Source: Pseudoflavonifractor phocaeensis (GTDB lineage Bacteria; Bacillota; Clostridia; Oscillospirales; Oscillospiraceae). Taken from it: a stretch of 64,000 nt of DNA. Position numbers and translations under genes: made by a program. A model generated the notes under the pieces. That model was not told the DNA's origin. It worked only from the letters and a program-made list of their open reading frames with translations, and made no database searches. Location: contig NZ_JACLZC010000002.1 in NCBI RefSeq assembly GCF_016901735.1, forward strand, positions 1 through 64,000, written 5' to 3'. Below are positions 25,281-33,684 of this stretch, piece by piece (position 1 is the stretch's first letter; each line of letters opens with the position of its first letter).

Positions 25281-27023
25281 TATCCGCCAGCCCTCAGCCC
25301 GCTGTCGGATCTCGATAAAGTTCCGGTAAATTCCCTCCTGGCTCATCAGCTCCTGATGGGTGCCCTGCTGAGCAATGCGGCCATCCTCCACCACTAAAAT
25401 CCGGTCTGCGTTTTGGATTGTAGCCAGACGGTGGGCGATGGTGATGATGGTCTTTCCCCGCACCAGAGCAGAGAGCGCCTCCTGGATCTCATGCTCATTC
25501 TCCGGGTCCACGCTGGCGGTGGCCTCATCGAGAATGATGATGGGGGCATCTTTCAGCAGACACCGGGCAATGGAAATGCGCTGCTTTTCTCCGCCGGAAA
25601 GGTTGGAACCGCCCTCTCCCACTATGGTGTCATACCCTTGGGGCAGCGCCATGATAAAGTCATGGCAGCGGGCCGCTTTAGCTGCAGCGATCACATCCTC
25701 CTCGGCAGCATCCGGACGGCCAAAACGGATGTTATTGCGGATGGTGTCGTGGAACAGATACACATTCTGAAATACCATAGCAATGTTGCGCAAAAGGCTG
25801 TCGCAGGTCATCTTCCGGATGTCATAGCCGCCCACGGTGATGCGTCCCTGATCCACATCATAAAACCGGGCCAGCAGTGCGCAGAGCGTGCTCTTCCCGC
25901 TGCCGGACGGCCCTACAATGGCGGTGGCGCTGTTTTGCGGCAGATGGAAGGAAACATCGTGGATCACCTCCCGTGTTCCGTAACCGAAGGAGACATGGTC
26001 GAAGCAGATGTCGTAATGCTCCAAAGAGATGTCTTTCCCATCCTGATCCGGCAGTTCCGTTCCCTCCAGTTCTTCCAGACGGTCCAGCACCGAGTCCGTG
26101 ACAGAAAGGATATGGGCGGCGTCGTTGATGGACTCCACACTGCCGAAGATCGTGAAGGAAAACATGGCAGCCATCAGGAGCACCGGCAACTCCAAGGTTC
26201 CGTTCATAGTCTGCCAGCCGGCGGTGAGCACCAGGCCAACAGCTGCGGCCTTCAGAGAAAACAGGTGCAGGCAGTTCCAGGGCACAAAGCCAAACTCATT
26301 TTTGATACGGATGTCCTTATTGGCCCGGCACGCCTCAAAAAACCGCTGGGAGGACACCCCCTCCTGGCCAAAGGATTTGACCACGGGCAGGCCATGGATG
26401 TACTCAATGGCCGCCCCGGACAATGCCTCTTGGGCCCGATGTCCCACCGGAGCGGTGCGGGCACTCTGCCGCCCGATGCCGCGGAGGGCAAAGGCGGACA
26501 GCAGCACGCCCACCACTGCCACCAGCGCCGCCTCCGGGCAGAAGAATGCCATGCACAAAACGATGACCAGTACCTGCAGATAGCCGTTGATGACTGCATC
26601 CACCATTTTCATGCTTTGCAACTCCAAGGTACTCAATTCCGTGGTCAGAGCAGCCAGAATGTCGCCCAGGTTATTCTTGGAGAAATACCCCAAGGAAACC
26701 CGTTTGAGCAGGTCACCAAGTTCCAGTCTCTGCTGCGCCGCTCGCTCTGTTCCGATACTCTCCTGGAGCCGGTTTTTCCAGTAAGCACACACGAAGCGCA
26801 GAACGATCAGCAGGATGATCCCGCCCAGGCACAGCCAGGGGAGCTTGGCGTCCAGCGCCGTCCCCTCCTGGGCACTCTCGATGACCAGCCCAAGGGCCCA
26901 GGCCGCCAGCATCACCGGCCCGGCGGCGGCCCAGGTGGCAAGAAACGAACAGAGGCTTCCGAGATACAGCCGTCTGTGGTACCCCTTTGTCCAACGCAGA
27001 ATCCGATTCATACTCTGAAACAT
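25278..27023 (-). CDS. YbtQ/IrtB-like ABC transporter, pair 1 subunit B
   Basis: A 581-residue half-transporter, started at the ATG at 27023 after AAAGGAGG. Residues 1 to about 310 form a six-helix exporter-type membrane domain, and the C-terminal part is a complete nucleotide-binding domain: Walker A VGPSGSGKST, signature LSGGEKQRISIARC, Walker B IIILDEATASVD. It starts two bases after the stop of the partner gene, so it forms a heterodimer-type pair with it. Members of this subfamily (YbtPQ, IrtAB) import ferric siderophores despite their exporter fold. The direction of transport cannot be read from sequence alone. Confidence 0.85.
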   Translation of the reverse strand: MFQSMNRILRWTKGYHRRLYLGSLCSFLATWAAAGPVMLAAWALGLVIESAQEGTALDAKLPWLCLGGIILLIVLRFVCAYWKNRLQESIGTERAAQQRLELGDLLKRVSLGYFSKNNLGDILAALTTELSTLELQSMKMVDAVINGYLQVLVIVLCMAFFCPEAALVAVVGVLLSAFALRGIGRQSARTAPVGHRAQEALSGAAIEYIHGLPVVKSFGQEGVSSQRFFEACRANKDIRIKNEFGFVPWNCLHLFSLKAAAVGLVLTAGWQTMNGTLELPVLLMAAMFSFTIFGSVESINDAAHILSVTDSVLDRLEELEGTELPDQDGKDISLEHYDICFDHVSFGYGTREVIHDVSFHLPQNSATAIVGPSGSGKSTLCALLARFYDVDQGRITVGGYDIRKMTCDSLLRNIAMVFQNVYLFHDTIRNNIRFGRPDAAEEDVIAAAKAARCHDFIMALPQGYDTIVGEGGSNLSGGEKQRISIARCLLKDAPIIILDEATASVDPENEHEIQEALSALVRGKTIITIAHRLATIQNADRILVVEDGRIAQQGTHQELMSQEGIYRNFIEIRQRAEGWRI

Positions 27024-27025
27024 CG

Positions 27026-28783
27026 TCAAGCCTCCTTTCCAACTGCCCAATTCTGGGCACCCACATGGGCCTGCCATAGCTTTTGATATAGCGGGCATCG
27101 GCTGAGCAACTCCGGCTGTGTGCCTTTGTCCACAATACGGCCTTTCTCCAGCACCACGATCTGGTCGGCGTTCTGAATCGTGCTCAGCCGGTGGGCAATA
27201 ACCAGCAGCGTTTTCCCCCGGGAGAGCGCCATCAGGGAACGCTGGATCTTGTCCTCATTCTCTGGATCGGTAAAGGCGGTGGCCTCGTCCAGAATGACAA
27301 TGGGGGCGTCCTTCAGAATCGCGCGGGCGATGGCGATCCGCTGCCGCTCCCCACCGGAGAGCTGCTTGCCCGCTTCACCCGCTGGGGTATCCCATCCATG
27401 CTCCAGCCGTCCTAAAAACTCCTCACACTGAGCGGCCCGGGCAGCCGCCCAAACTTCCTCCTCCGTGGCGTCCGGCTTCCCCAATCGAATGTTTTCTTTC
27501 AGAGAGCAGTCAAAGAGGAAATTGTCCTGTGTCACGAAACTGACCTGATCCGCCAGCTGCTTCAGTGTGAGATTCCGAATATCCACACCGCCTATGGCAA
27601 TGCGGCCATCCGTCACATCCCAGAACCGGGCGATAAGCCGGGCTGCCGTAGATTTGCCGCCGCCGGAGGGACCCACCAGAGCGGTGAAGGTGCCGGCGGG
27701 AAGTTCCAGATCAATGTGACGCAGCACAGTGTCCTCTTCTTTCCCGCTATACGAGAAGGACACATCCCGCAAAGTGATACCGCTGCCGGAGAGGCGGGCG
27801 GGCTCGGACGCCTCTGGCAGTTCCTCCAGATCCAGCAGATGCCGAGTGTCCCGGACGGCAAATTCCATGCTCTTCATGGAATTGAGAAAGGCTGCAGCCT
27901 GCACCAGCGGGGACACGATACCCAACACCAGCATCAGGCATAGAGCCAGCCGTGCCGGGTCCAGGACGCCGGTCTGATACAGGGCGATCCCAACCGGCAG
28001 GGTAGCCAGCAGCGTGGTAGGCAGGATGGACAGGCACAGGTTCATGGACTTCCAGGTACAGCGGAACCAATCCAGCGTGAAGTCACGGAAGCTGGTCACT
28101 GCCCGGACGAATTTCTCATAGGAGGCGCCGCTCTGGTTGAAAGCCTTTACCACCTCGATGCCCTCCACATACTCCACAATGATACTGTTGACCTGGGCAT
28201 TGGCCTCCATATAGGCGGCATACTTTTCGTTGTAGGTCCGCAGGCTCGCCGCCATGGGGATCAGCGCGGCCGGGATCGTAGCAAGGGAGGCAAGGCCCAT
28301 CCGCCAATCCATGGCAAAGAGGGCGATCACCACCACGATAGGCAGCAGCACATTGGAACTCAGTTCCGGGATCATGTGGGCCAGCGGCGGCTCAATGTCC
28401 TCGATCCGATCCACGATGGTGCTCTTGAGGGAACCGACGGGCTTCGACAGCACACTCCCCAAGGGAGCGTGCATCAGCTTATGGGCCACTTGACGGCGCA
28501 GACCCTCCAAAATGGTGTAGGCAGACACATGGGCCAGCATAGTAGAAAAGGCGTAAAAAGCCACCTTGACCGCATATCCCGCCAGACACACTCCAGCCCA
28601 TCGGAGAAGCTCCATGCCGGAGGCCGACTGATGGATAAACAGGCGAAGGATCTCATAGACCCCCAGATACGGCACAAAGCCCCCTGCTACGCTGATAACA
28701 GCACACAAGACAGACAAGACCAGCTTTCCCCGGCAGGGACCGGCAAAGGAGAGCAGGATGGCCAGCCAGCTGCGTTGTTTCAC
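27026..28783 (-). CDS. YbtP/IrtA-like ABC transporter, pair 1 subunit A
   Basis: A 585-residue half-transporter begun at GTG 28783 behind GAGAGGAG. The N terminus FVPYLGVYEILRLF belongs to the same paralogue type as the first subunit of the two other pairs in this window. It has six membrane helices and then a full ATPase domain (VGPSGGGKST, LSGGERQRIAIARA, IVILDEATAFTD). It is downstream of an AraC gene and an ECF operon on the same strand, with an intrinsic terminator just before its ribosome binding site. The context makes siderophore or metal-complex uptake the best guess. Confidence 0.85.
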   Translation of the reverse strand: MKQRSWLAILLSFAGPCRGKLVLSVLCAVISVAGGFVPYLGVYEILRLFIHQSASGMELLRWAGVCLAGYAVKVAFYAFSTMLAHVSAYTILEGLRRQVAHKLMHAPLGSVLSKPVGSLKSTIVDRIEDIEPPLAHMIPELSSNVLLPIVVVIALFAMDWRMGLASLATIPAALIPMAASLRTYNEKYAAYMEANAQVNSIIVEYVEGIEVVKAFNQSGASYEKFVRAVTSFRDFTLDWFRCTWKSMNLCLSILPTTLLATLPVGIALYQTGVLDPARLALCLMLVLGIVSPLVQAAAFLNSMKSMEFAVRDTRHLLDLEELPEASEPARLSGSGITLRDVSFSYSGKEEDTVLRHIDLELPAGTFTALVGPSGGGKSTAARLIARFWDVTDGRIAIGGVDIRNLTLKQLADQVSFVTQDNFLFDCSLKENIRLGKPDATEEEVWAAARAAQCEEFLGRLEHGWDTPAGEAGKQLSGGERQRIAIARAILKDAPIVILDEATAFTDPENEDKIQRSLMALSRGKTLLVIAHRLSTIQNADQIVVLEKGRIVDKGTQPELLSRCPLYQKLWQAHVGAQNWAVGKEA

Positions 28784-28798
28784 AAAACCACTCCTCTC

Positions 28799-28835
28799 AA
28801 AAAAATCGGCATGGTGAGATGTCTCTCACCATGCC
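28799..28835 (-). terminator. Terminator/attenuator directly upstream of ABC pair 1
   Basis: GGCATGGTGAGA and TCTCACCATGCC (28808 to 28819 and 28824 to 28835) form a perfect stem. On the minus strand a run of seven T follows, and then the GAGAGGAG ribosome binding site of the ABC gene. There is no room for a promoter between terminator and gene, so expression of the ABC pair may depend on readthrough. Confidence 0.75.
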
Positions 28836-28882
28836 CTATTTTATCGGTTCTTGTCCGTGCTTGCCGCTCCGCACGGCCGGCG

Positions 28883-29863
28883 TCACTCCGTTTCGTCAGG
28901 AAAAGAGAGAACGGGATTCCCGCCGCCTCGCCGGTATTCCAGCGGAGTTTGTCCCTTCACCGCCCGAAAAGCCGCGGCAAATTTGCTGGAGCTGTCATAG
29001 CCCACCGCTCCGGCGATCTCTGTAACACTGGCCTCCGGTTCTTTCCGAAGCAGCAGAGCCGCCCGATCCATCCGCAGTGCCCGCATATAGGTGTTCACCG
29101 GACTGCCATATACACTTTTGAAACAAGCCTTCATGGTGGTCAAAGGTATCTGGTACTGTCTGGACAGAGCCTCCAATGTGATATGCTGCTCCAGATGCTC
29201 CACCAGATAGGAGCGGATGGCCTTTACCGTTTCCACCTGGGAACGGTAAAAATACGGTTTTTCCGTTCCGCTTCCCAATTCCAGGGCGTCGAGATACAGC
29301 AGCAGCTCCAGAATCTTTACCCGGAAGTAGGGCATTTTGATCTGCTCCGGTACGGCACAAAGCTCCTGAAAAATGTGATCCACCGAGGGTGCTCCGTGAA
29401 TAACCCGCGGTCGGGCATCCGGACAGAATTTCCGCTGGATGGCGGCCAGGTCCAAAGGATAGTCCCCCGCCAGATGAGCCAGTTCCATGGGCGCCATGGA
29501 CAGATCAAAGCACATGGAGATGCCATGATAGTGGGACAACGGGAGGGAAAAATATCCTTTGTGCTTCAGACGGCGATCCACTTTCAGGTCACCTGCCTCC
29601 ACATAGGAGAATGCATCGTTGCCCACAGCGTATTCCATCCGGCCTTCCCGGCAATAGTCGATGCAGAGAAGATCCTGCCGGGTCTCAAAAGAGGAGTCGC
29701 AATAGGCCATGTGGAAATCGTTATACAGGATGGTAGCGCCGGGGAACGCCTCGTAGACGGTCATGGTTCCCTCGCCGCTCTCATTTCGCAGCTGATAAAC
29801 GCTGCACCCACCGCTCTTGGCCAAGAGGCACAGATCCGGCTGGCCGTCCTGTAACAATGCCAT
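28883..29863 (-). CDS. AraC-family regulator in the ECF/ABC operon
   Basis: A 326-residue regulator with AAAGGAG before its ATG. The N-terminal 200 residues are a sensing domain without a cupin motif I can define. The C terminus has both AraC helix-turn-helices (ITLEALSRQYQIPLTTMKACFKSVYG, VTEIAGAVGYDSSSKFAAAFRAVKGQTPLEYR). This is the YbtA/PchR-like regulator layout; those proteins respond to ferric siderophore. It lies 18 bases after the ECF ATPase gene and just before the ABC pair, so it probably activates this cluster. Confidence 0.85.
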   Translation of the reverse strand: MALLQDGQPDLCLLAKSGGCSVYQLRNESGEGTMTVYEAFPGATILYNDFHMAYCDSSFETRQDLLCIDYCREGRMEYAVGNDAFSYVEAGDLKVDRRLKHKGYFSLPLSHYHGISMCFDLSMAPMELAHLAGDYPLDLAAIQRKFCPDARPRVIHGAPSVDHIFQELCAVPEQIKMPYFRVKILELLLYLDALELGSGTEKPYFYRSQVETVKAIRSYLVEHLEQHITLEALSRQYQIPLTTMKACFKSVYGSPVNTYMRALRMDRAALLLRKEPEASVTEIAGAVGYDSSSKFAAAFRAVKGQTPLEYRRGGGNPVLSFPDETE

Positions 29864-29881
29864 TGCGGCTCAACTCCTTTC

Positions 29882-31264
29882 TCAAAGTTCCAGGACTCGG
29901 TCACAGGCGCACTGGAGAAATTCGCGGTCATGGGTCACCACCAGAACCACCCGGCCCTCGGCCGCCAGTTCCCGTGCGCAGCGGGCCACTTCCTGCATTC
30001 TTGCATAGTCCAGACCACTGGTGGGCTCGTCGAATACCAGCAGCGGCTTTTGGGACAGCATGGCGGTAGCCACCGCCAAACGCTGCTTCTGACCGCCGGA
30101 GAGGGCCATAGGGTGCTTTTCCCGGAACGCAAGCAAATTGAGCCGATCCAGCACCTCCTGAATGCGCTGGTCAGAGAGCCCTTCCATAGCCAGCCGGCAC
30201 TCTCCCCATACGCTGTCGGAAAAGAGCTGATGGTTCACATCCTGCATGACGCAGTAGGCAATCCGCTGCCGCTGCTTCGCACCAAGGATGCGGCCGTTGA
30301 GGCGGATCGTTCCGGCACTCTCCCGCATCAGGCCACACAAGCAGCGGGAAAGGGTGCTTTTTCCCACGCCATTGTCACCCGTGACGGCCAGCACCTCTCC
30401 CGGGCGGGCGGAGAAGAAAAGGTTTTGAAATATCGGCGGCTTCCGCTTGTACCGGCAGCACAGTCCCTCCACAGACAGTCCATCCTGTTCCCCCGCAGCG
30501 CGGGAGGGCGGCAGAGTCACCTGAGTAGGCGTGAGTGTGCGAAGGCCCAGAGCGATCCGTTCTGTCTCAGCCAGCCGCCGGAATTCTGCTCCGCTCCAGA
30601 TCCGCTCCACGACCCCGTCCCGCAGATAGACGGCCCGATCTATGAGATCCGCCAGAAAGTACAACCGATGCTCCGCAATGAGAATGGTGTGTCCCCGACT
30701 TTTCAGGTATGCGATTTGATCATGGAGTCTGTCAATGGTATCCCGATCCAAATTGGCCGTAGGTTCATCCAGAATGTAGAGTTCCGGCCCCATGGCATAG
30801 ACCGAGGCAAAGGCCAGCAGCTGCTTTTCTCCGCCCGACATGGCAAAGATGTTCCGGCCCCTCAGCCGCTTCAGATGTAGGCGGTCAGTGGTATTATCCA
30901 GCCGACGGAGGATCTCACCCCGAGTCATGCCCTGATTTTCCAGGCCAAAGGCCAGCTCACTGTCGGAATCCATGTTGAAAAACTGACTTTTGGGGTTCTG
31001 GAAAACAGACCCTACCTGCCGGGCCAGTTGGTAAAGAGGCTGTTCCCTCACCGGTGCGCCGTGGAGCAGGACCTGTCCGGTCAGCGTGCAGGCCTCCGTA
31101 AATGCCGGGATCAAGCCGTTGACCAACTTAGTGATGGTGGTCTTTCCGCAGCCGGAAGCGCCGCAGAGCAGGACACACTCGCCCGGTCGGATGGTCAGAT
31201 CCACGTGGGTGAGGGTGCCTCTTTCTTTTGTATAGGAAAAGGACACATCTTGCAGTTCTACCAT
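29882..31264 (-). CDS. ECF transporter ATPase with two ABC domains (cassette 1)
   Basis: A 460-residue protein with two CbiO-type domains in tandem. The first has Walker A GASGCGKTT, MSGGEKQLLAFASV and YILDEPTANLD. The second has GDNGVGKST, LSGGQKQRLAVATAML and LVFDEPTSGLD. This is the fused A1-A2 form of the energy-coupling-factor ATPase. It overlaps the T-component gene by 7 bases and belongs to an S-T-A-AraC operon under the operator at 32578. Together with the membrane components it would power uptake of the substrate bound by the S protein. Confidence 0.85.
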   Translation of the reverse strand: MVELQDVSFSYTKERGTLTHVDLTIRPGECVLLCGASGCGKTTITKLVNGLIPAFTEACTLTGQVLLHGAPVREQPLYQLARQVGSVFQNPKSQFFNMDSDSELAFGLENQGMTRGEILRRLDNTTDRLHLKRLRGRNIFAMSGGEKQLLAFASVYAMGPELYILDEPTANLDRDTIDRLHDQIAYLKSRGHTILIAEHRLYFLADLIDRAVYLRDGVVERIWSGAEFRRLAETERIALGLRTLTPTQVTLPPSRAAGEQDGLSVEGLCCRYKRKPPIFQNLFFSARPGEVLAVTGDNGVGKSTLSRCLCGLMRESAGTIRLNGRILGAKQRQRIAYCVMQDVNHQLFSDSVWGECRLAMEGLSDQRIQEVLDRLNLLAFREKHPMALSGGQKQRLAVATAMLSQKPLLVFDEPTSGLDYARMQEVARCARELAAEGRVVLVVTHDREFLQCACDRVLEL

Positions 31265-31953
31265 GGAAACACCCCCAATTTGACTGCCAGAAGGACAGCA
31301 GTCAACCCCACGCCCACAACGAATGCGGTGCTGTCAACCGGCGTGGCCCGCAGCTCCACCAGACTGGTCTTAGGTGCTGGGTCCTCGATTCCCCGGGTTA
31401 CTGCCGCTGCGGACAGCTCCTCCGCAGTGCCGGTAGCGGAAACCATCAGGGGAACCATGATCCCCTCCAGTTTTGCCAATCCCCGGATGCCCCGCAACCG
31501 CATCGCATCACGGATATAGCCTGTCTCTTCCCGAATGGCGGGAAAGTACCTCAGCGTCACCGAGACGGCCACAATCAGCCGCTGAGGGAAGTGGATCTTC
31601 CGCATTCCAGCCACCAGATAGGGCATAGGCGTCCGACGAAACATCAGAAAGCCGATCATCAGGCAGGGCATCATCCGGCGGGCATAGTTAGCGAAAATGG
31701 AAAAGCTGGTAGCAGCCCATCCCGGCGCGGCCGGCAAAATCCAGTATTGCAGGCACAGGATTCCCCCAAAAATCAAGAGGCTTTTCCCCGCCATGGCAAA
31801 GCAGTGATGGAGCAGCATCAGGAACAGGAGAAAACCGATCCATGTCATTTCCATCCAAAAAGGCTGCTCACTGAAGGCCGCCAGATTGGCGAAGACCAGC
31901 AGAGCAAGACCCACTCTGGGGTCGAACACCAAACAGCGCCGTGCCTCATCCAT
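31258..31953 (-). CDS. ECF transporter T component (CbiQ-like, cassette 1)
   Basis: A 231-residue membrane protein starting MDEARRCLVFDPRVGLALLVFANLA. The DPR motif near the N terminus and the later RGI segment (AMRLRGIRGL, and VTRGIEDPAP near the end) are the coupling-helix signatures of EcfT/CbiQ. About five membrane helices are present. It sits between the S component (gap of one base) and the ATPase (overlap of 7 bases). Confidence 0.8.
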   Translation of the reverse strand: MDEARRCLVFDPRVGLALLVFANLAAFSEQPFWMEMTWIGFLLFLMLLHHCFAMAGKSLLIFGGILCLQYWILPAAPGWAATSFSIFANYARRMMPCLMIGFLMFRRTPMPYLVAGMRKIHFPQRLIVAVSVTLRYFPAIREETGYIRDAMRLRGIRGLAKLEGIMVPLMVSATGTAEELSAAAVTRGIEDPAPKTSLVELRATPVDSTAFVVGVGLTAVLLAVKLGVFPW

Positions 31954-31954
31954 G

Positions 31955-32554
31955 TTACAGAATCCCCGCCTTCTCGAAGTGCTTGCGGAACATTCCCCTG
32001 GCCAGCAGGATACCCAGAATAGCCCCCACGATAGGTGCCCCCACCAGAACCACGATCATACCCGGAGAAGTCAATGCCGCCAAGGTGGAGACATAGGCTT
32101 CCGGCATTCCCTGCTGGCTGATCTGCGCCAGAAAGCTGTCTCGCATGATCCAGATAGGCAGCGGGGAGCCGATCATCCCCAGCGAGAAGAACACATAGGC
32201 CAGAGCATTACCGCGGAAAGACCGGTAATGGCTACAGATCCGGCAAAGCTCCGCCAGGATGCAGCTCACCGCAAAAGCAATGAGAATCACCACCGTGAAT
32301 TGGCCAGTAACAAAGTAGATCAAGGCCGTAATAAAGCCCATCAGGACCACCGCGCCGGTCTTTGGCACCTTGGCGCACATCATCAGGAATGGGATCCCCG
32401 CAAATACGGCGATCAGACCAGGCATCAAGATCCAAAGCAGAGGATGCAGACCGCTGAGAAGCATAAAAGCAAAGTTGATGACAAAGTAGATGGCGGAGAA
32501 AATTCCCACCGTAATGATGTCCTTCCCCGTCATCCCTTTTTTCTGCGTATTCAT
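31955..32554 (-). CDS. MptD-family ECF transporter S component (cassette 1)
   Basis: A 199-residue polytopic membrane protein beginning MNTQKKGMTGKDIITVGIFSAIY, with six hydrophobic helices. The central VPKTGAVVLMGFITALIYF and the ending LARGMFRKHFEKAGIL match the S components annotated as MptD-type. It is the substrate-binding part of the ECF importer; the substrate is unknown, and a siderophore or metal chelate is inferred from context. The operator at 32578 lies 24 bases upstream. Confidence 0.8.
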   Translation of the reverse strand: MNTQKKGMTGKDIITVGIFSAIYFVINFAFMLLSGLHPLLWILMPGLIAVFAGIPFLMMCAKVPKTGAVVLMGFITALIYFVTGQFTVVILIAFAVSCILAELCRICSHYRSFRGNALAYVFFSLGMIGSPLPIWIMRDSFLAQISQQGMPEAYVSTLAALTSPGMIVVLVGAPIVGAILGILLARGMFRKHFEKAGIL

Positions 32555-32577
32555 GATGTACCGCTCTCCTTTAATGC

Positions 32578-32595
32578 GGTTAGATTATGCTAACC
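32578..32595. promoter_or_regulatory. Metal-regulon palindrome, site A
   Basis: GGTTAGATTATGCTAACC fits RGTTAG-N6-CTAACY, with the outer C and G also pairing. It is 24 bases upstream of the cassette 1 S-component start. A hairpin with a T-run on the minus strand (about 32605 to 32632) lies just upstream. Confidence 0.7.
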
Positions 32596-32596
32596 G

Positions 32597-32845
32597 TTAT
32601 TTCTGAGAAAAGGCGCTCAGCGCGCCCCTCCTTACTGAGTATAGCGGTACATCGCCGTTCTTTCCGCTCCGTTTGGACGACTTCGTCCTATTTGGTCGAG
32701 AGATATATGCTTTATCATAACACAGATGCACCATTTTCACCATACTGAATGGATCCGAAATTGCCATGCGAACTCTGGTGGACAACTTCAACCTATTTTG
32801 AGAGATGTGACGATAATAAAAAACCGGCAATGTGGATACATCCAA
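32597..32845 (-). pseudogene. Remnant of a leucine-carboxyl-methyltransferase-like gene
   Basis: On the minus strand, codons from 32821 down to 32726 read FYYRHISQNRLKLSTRVRMA and continue ISDPFSMVKMVH. This matches the C terminus of the intact methyltransferase at 38675 (YYRHIPRSDLKLSTKISMA, VSDRFRMVKMVH). The upstream part of that gene is absent, so this is the 3' end of a lost paralogue. It shows that the ECF cassette here once had its own methyltransferase and that the two cassettes arose by duplication. Confidence 0.7.
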
Positions 32846-32855
32846 TGCAACAGCC

Positions 32856-33575
32856 TCATTTCAGCGGATCAGACGCATCCAGAATATGAGGCGGCCATAC
32901 AGATGGAATGGGAGCGCTGCGCTTGATCTTGAAGTCGCACACGCCATCCCCGGCAGCGCAGGTCTTTTCCCGATACAAGGAAACCCCAAAGGCTCGGAAC
33001 ATAACATAGTCCAGGTTGCACATATAGGGCAGATACTCCATGTATCCTCTCTCTTTGCAAAATTCATAGATGGGGCAAACCAGATTATGATAGATCACGG
33101 TATACTCCGCTGTGGGTTCCATGGTCTGCGTCAAAAAGCTGCCAGGATTTTTCGCAGCGTTTTCCGCGTTCCTTTTGTCCTTTTTCTTCAGCGCTTTCGT
33201 AACAAGGCCGGGACAGTGGTGAAACAGTCCGCCAGCCAACCGGCGCAGAAGGCGGGGCATTTGATCAAAATGACGCTCATACAAAGTGGTCGCCAGCCGT
33301 CCCCAGTCGTTGGTGGAGAGACCATATTTCTTGCCCACCACGCCGACAGCCACAAAGAACATGCAGCCAGTCAAATTCCTGGTGCCGCTGCTGCTGTCCC
33401 CTCCGATAAAGGGAAAATGCTCCAGCATCTCCCGCTCATAGCAACTCCAGATCTCTGCAAAAGCCTGGGGATAGGATTTCCCGAAAACCTCCTCAATCTC
33501 CGACCTGACAAGCTTCAGATACCCGTCCATTTCCTTTTGCAGTTTGCCCTTGTTTTTTCGATAATACTCGTGCAT
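32856..33575 (-). CDS. L-2-amino-thiazoline-4-carboxylate (ATC) hydrolase-family protein
   Basis: A 239-residue protein; I start at the ATG at 33575, which follows GGGGGAG, rather than at 33683. It has the ATC-hydrolase-family pattern: helical N terminus (YYRKNKGKLQKEMDGYLKLV), GVVGKKYGLSTNDWGRLATTLYE, CPIYEFCKERG, and the C-terminal CNLDYVMFRAFGVSL...CDFKIKR with conserved Cys and Asp. The founding enzyme opens a thiazoline ring. Members near metallophore transporters may act on thiazoline-containing siderophores, but this activity is inferred, not shown. It lies between two ECF cassettes on the same strand. Confidence 0.75.
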   Translation of the reverse strand: MHEYYRKNKGKLQKEMDGYLKLVRSEIEEVFGKSYPQAFAEIWSCYEREMLEHFPFIGGDSSSGTRNLTGCMFFVAVGVVGKKYGLSTNDWGRLATTLYERHFDQMPRLLRRLAGGLFHHCPGLVTKALKKKDKRNAENAAKNPGSFLTQTMEPTAEYTVIYHNLVCPIYEFCKERGYMEYLPYMCNLDYVMFRAFGVSLYREKTCAAGDGVCDFKIKRSAPIPSVWPPHILDASDPLK

Positions 33576-33613
33576 AGGTTCTCCCCCTGTGTTTGTATTT
33601 CCATTGCAAAGCA

Positions 33614-33643
33614 GGAGCGTCATCTCTGTGCTGATGACGCTCC
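33614..33643 (-). terminator. Hairpin between the methyltransferase fusion and the ATC hydrolase gene
   Basis: GGAGCGTCATC (33614 to 33624) pairs with GATGACGCTCC (33633 to 33643). The T-run on the minus strand is weak (TGCTTTGC), so this is either a poor terminator or an mRNA-stabilising hairpin within the operon. Confidence 0.5.
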
Positions 33644-33684
33644 CGTTGTGGATTTCAGGCAAACAAATCATCCTGTTGGCCATC

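Noticed and set aside
25413..27086. A 557-codon open frame on the plus strand opposite ABC subunit B of pair 1
   Set aside because: It mirrors the Walker and signature regions of the ABC gene and has no coding character of its own.
28376..29854. A long plus-strand frame opposite the AraC gene
   Set aside because: The AraC gene on the minus strand has a complete domain structure and a good ribosome binding site; the plus frame has neither.
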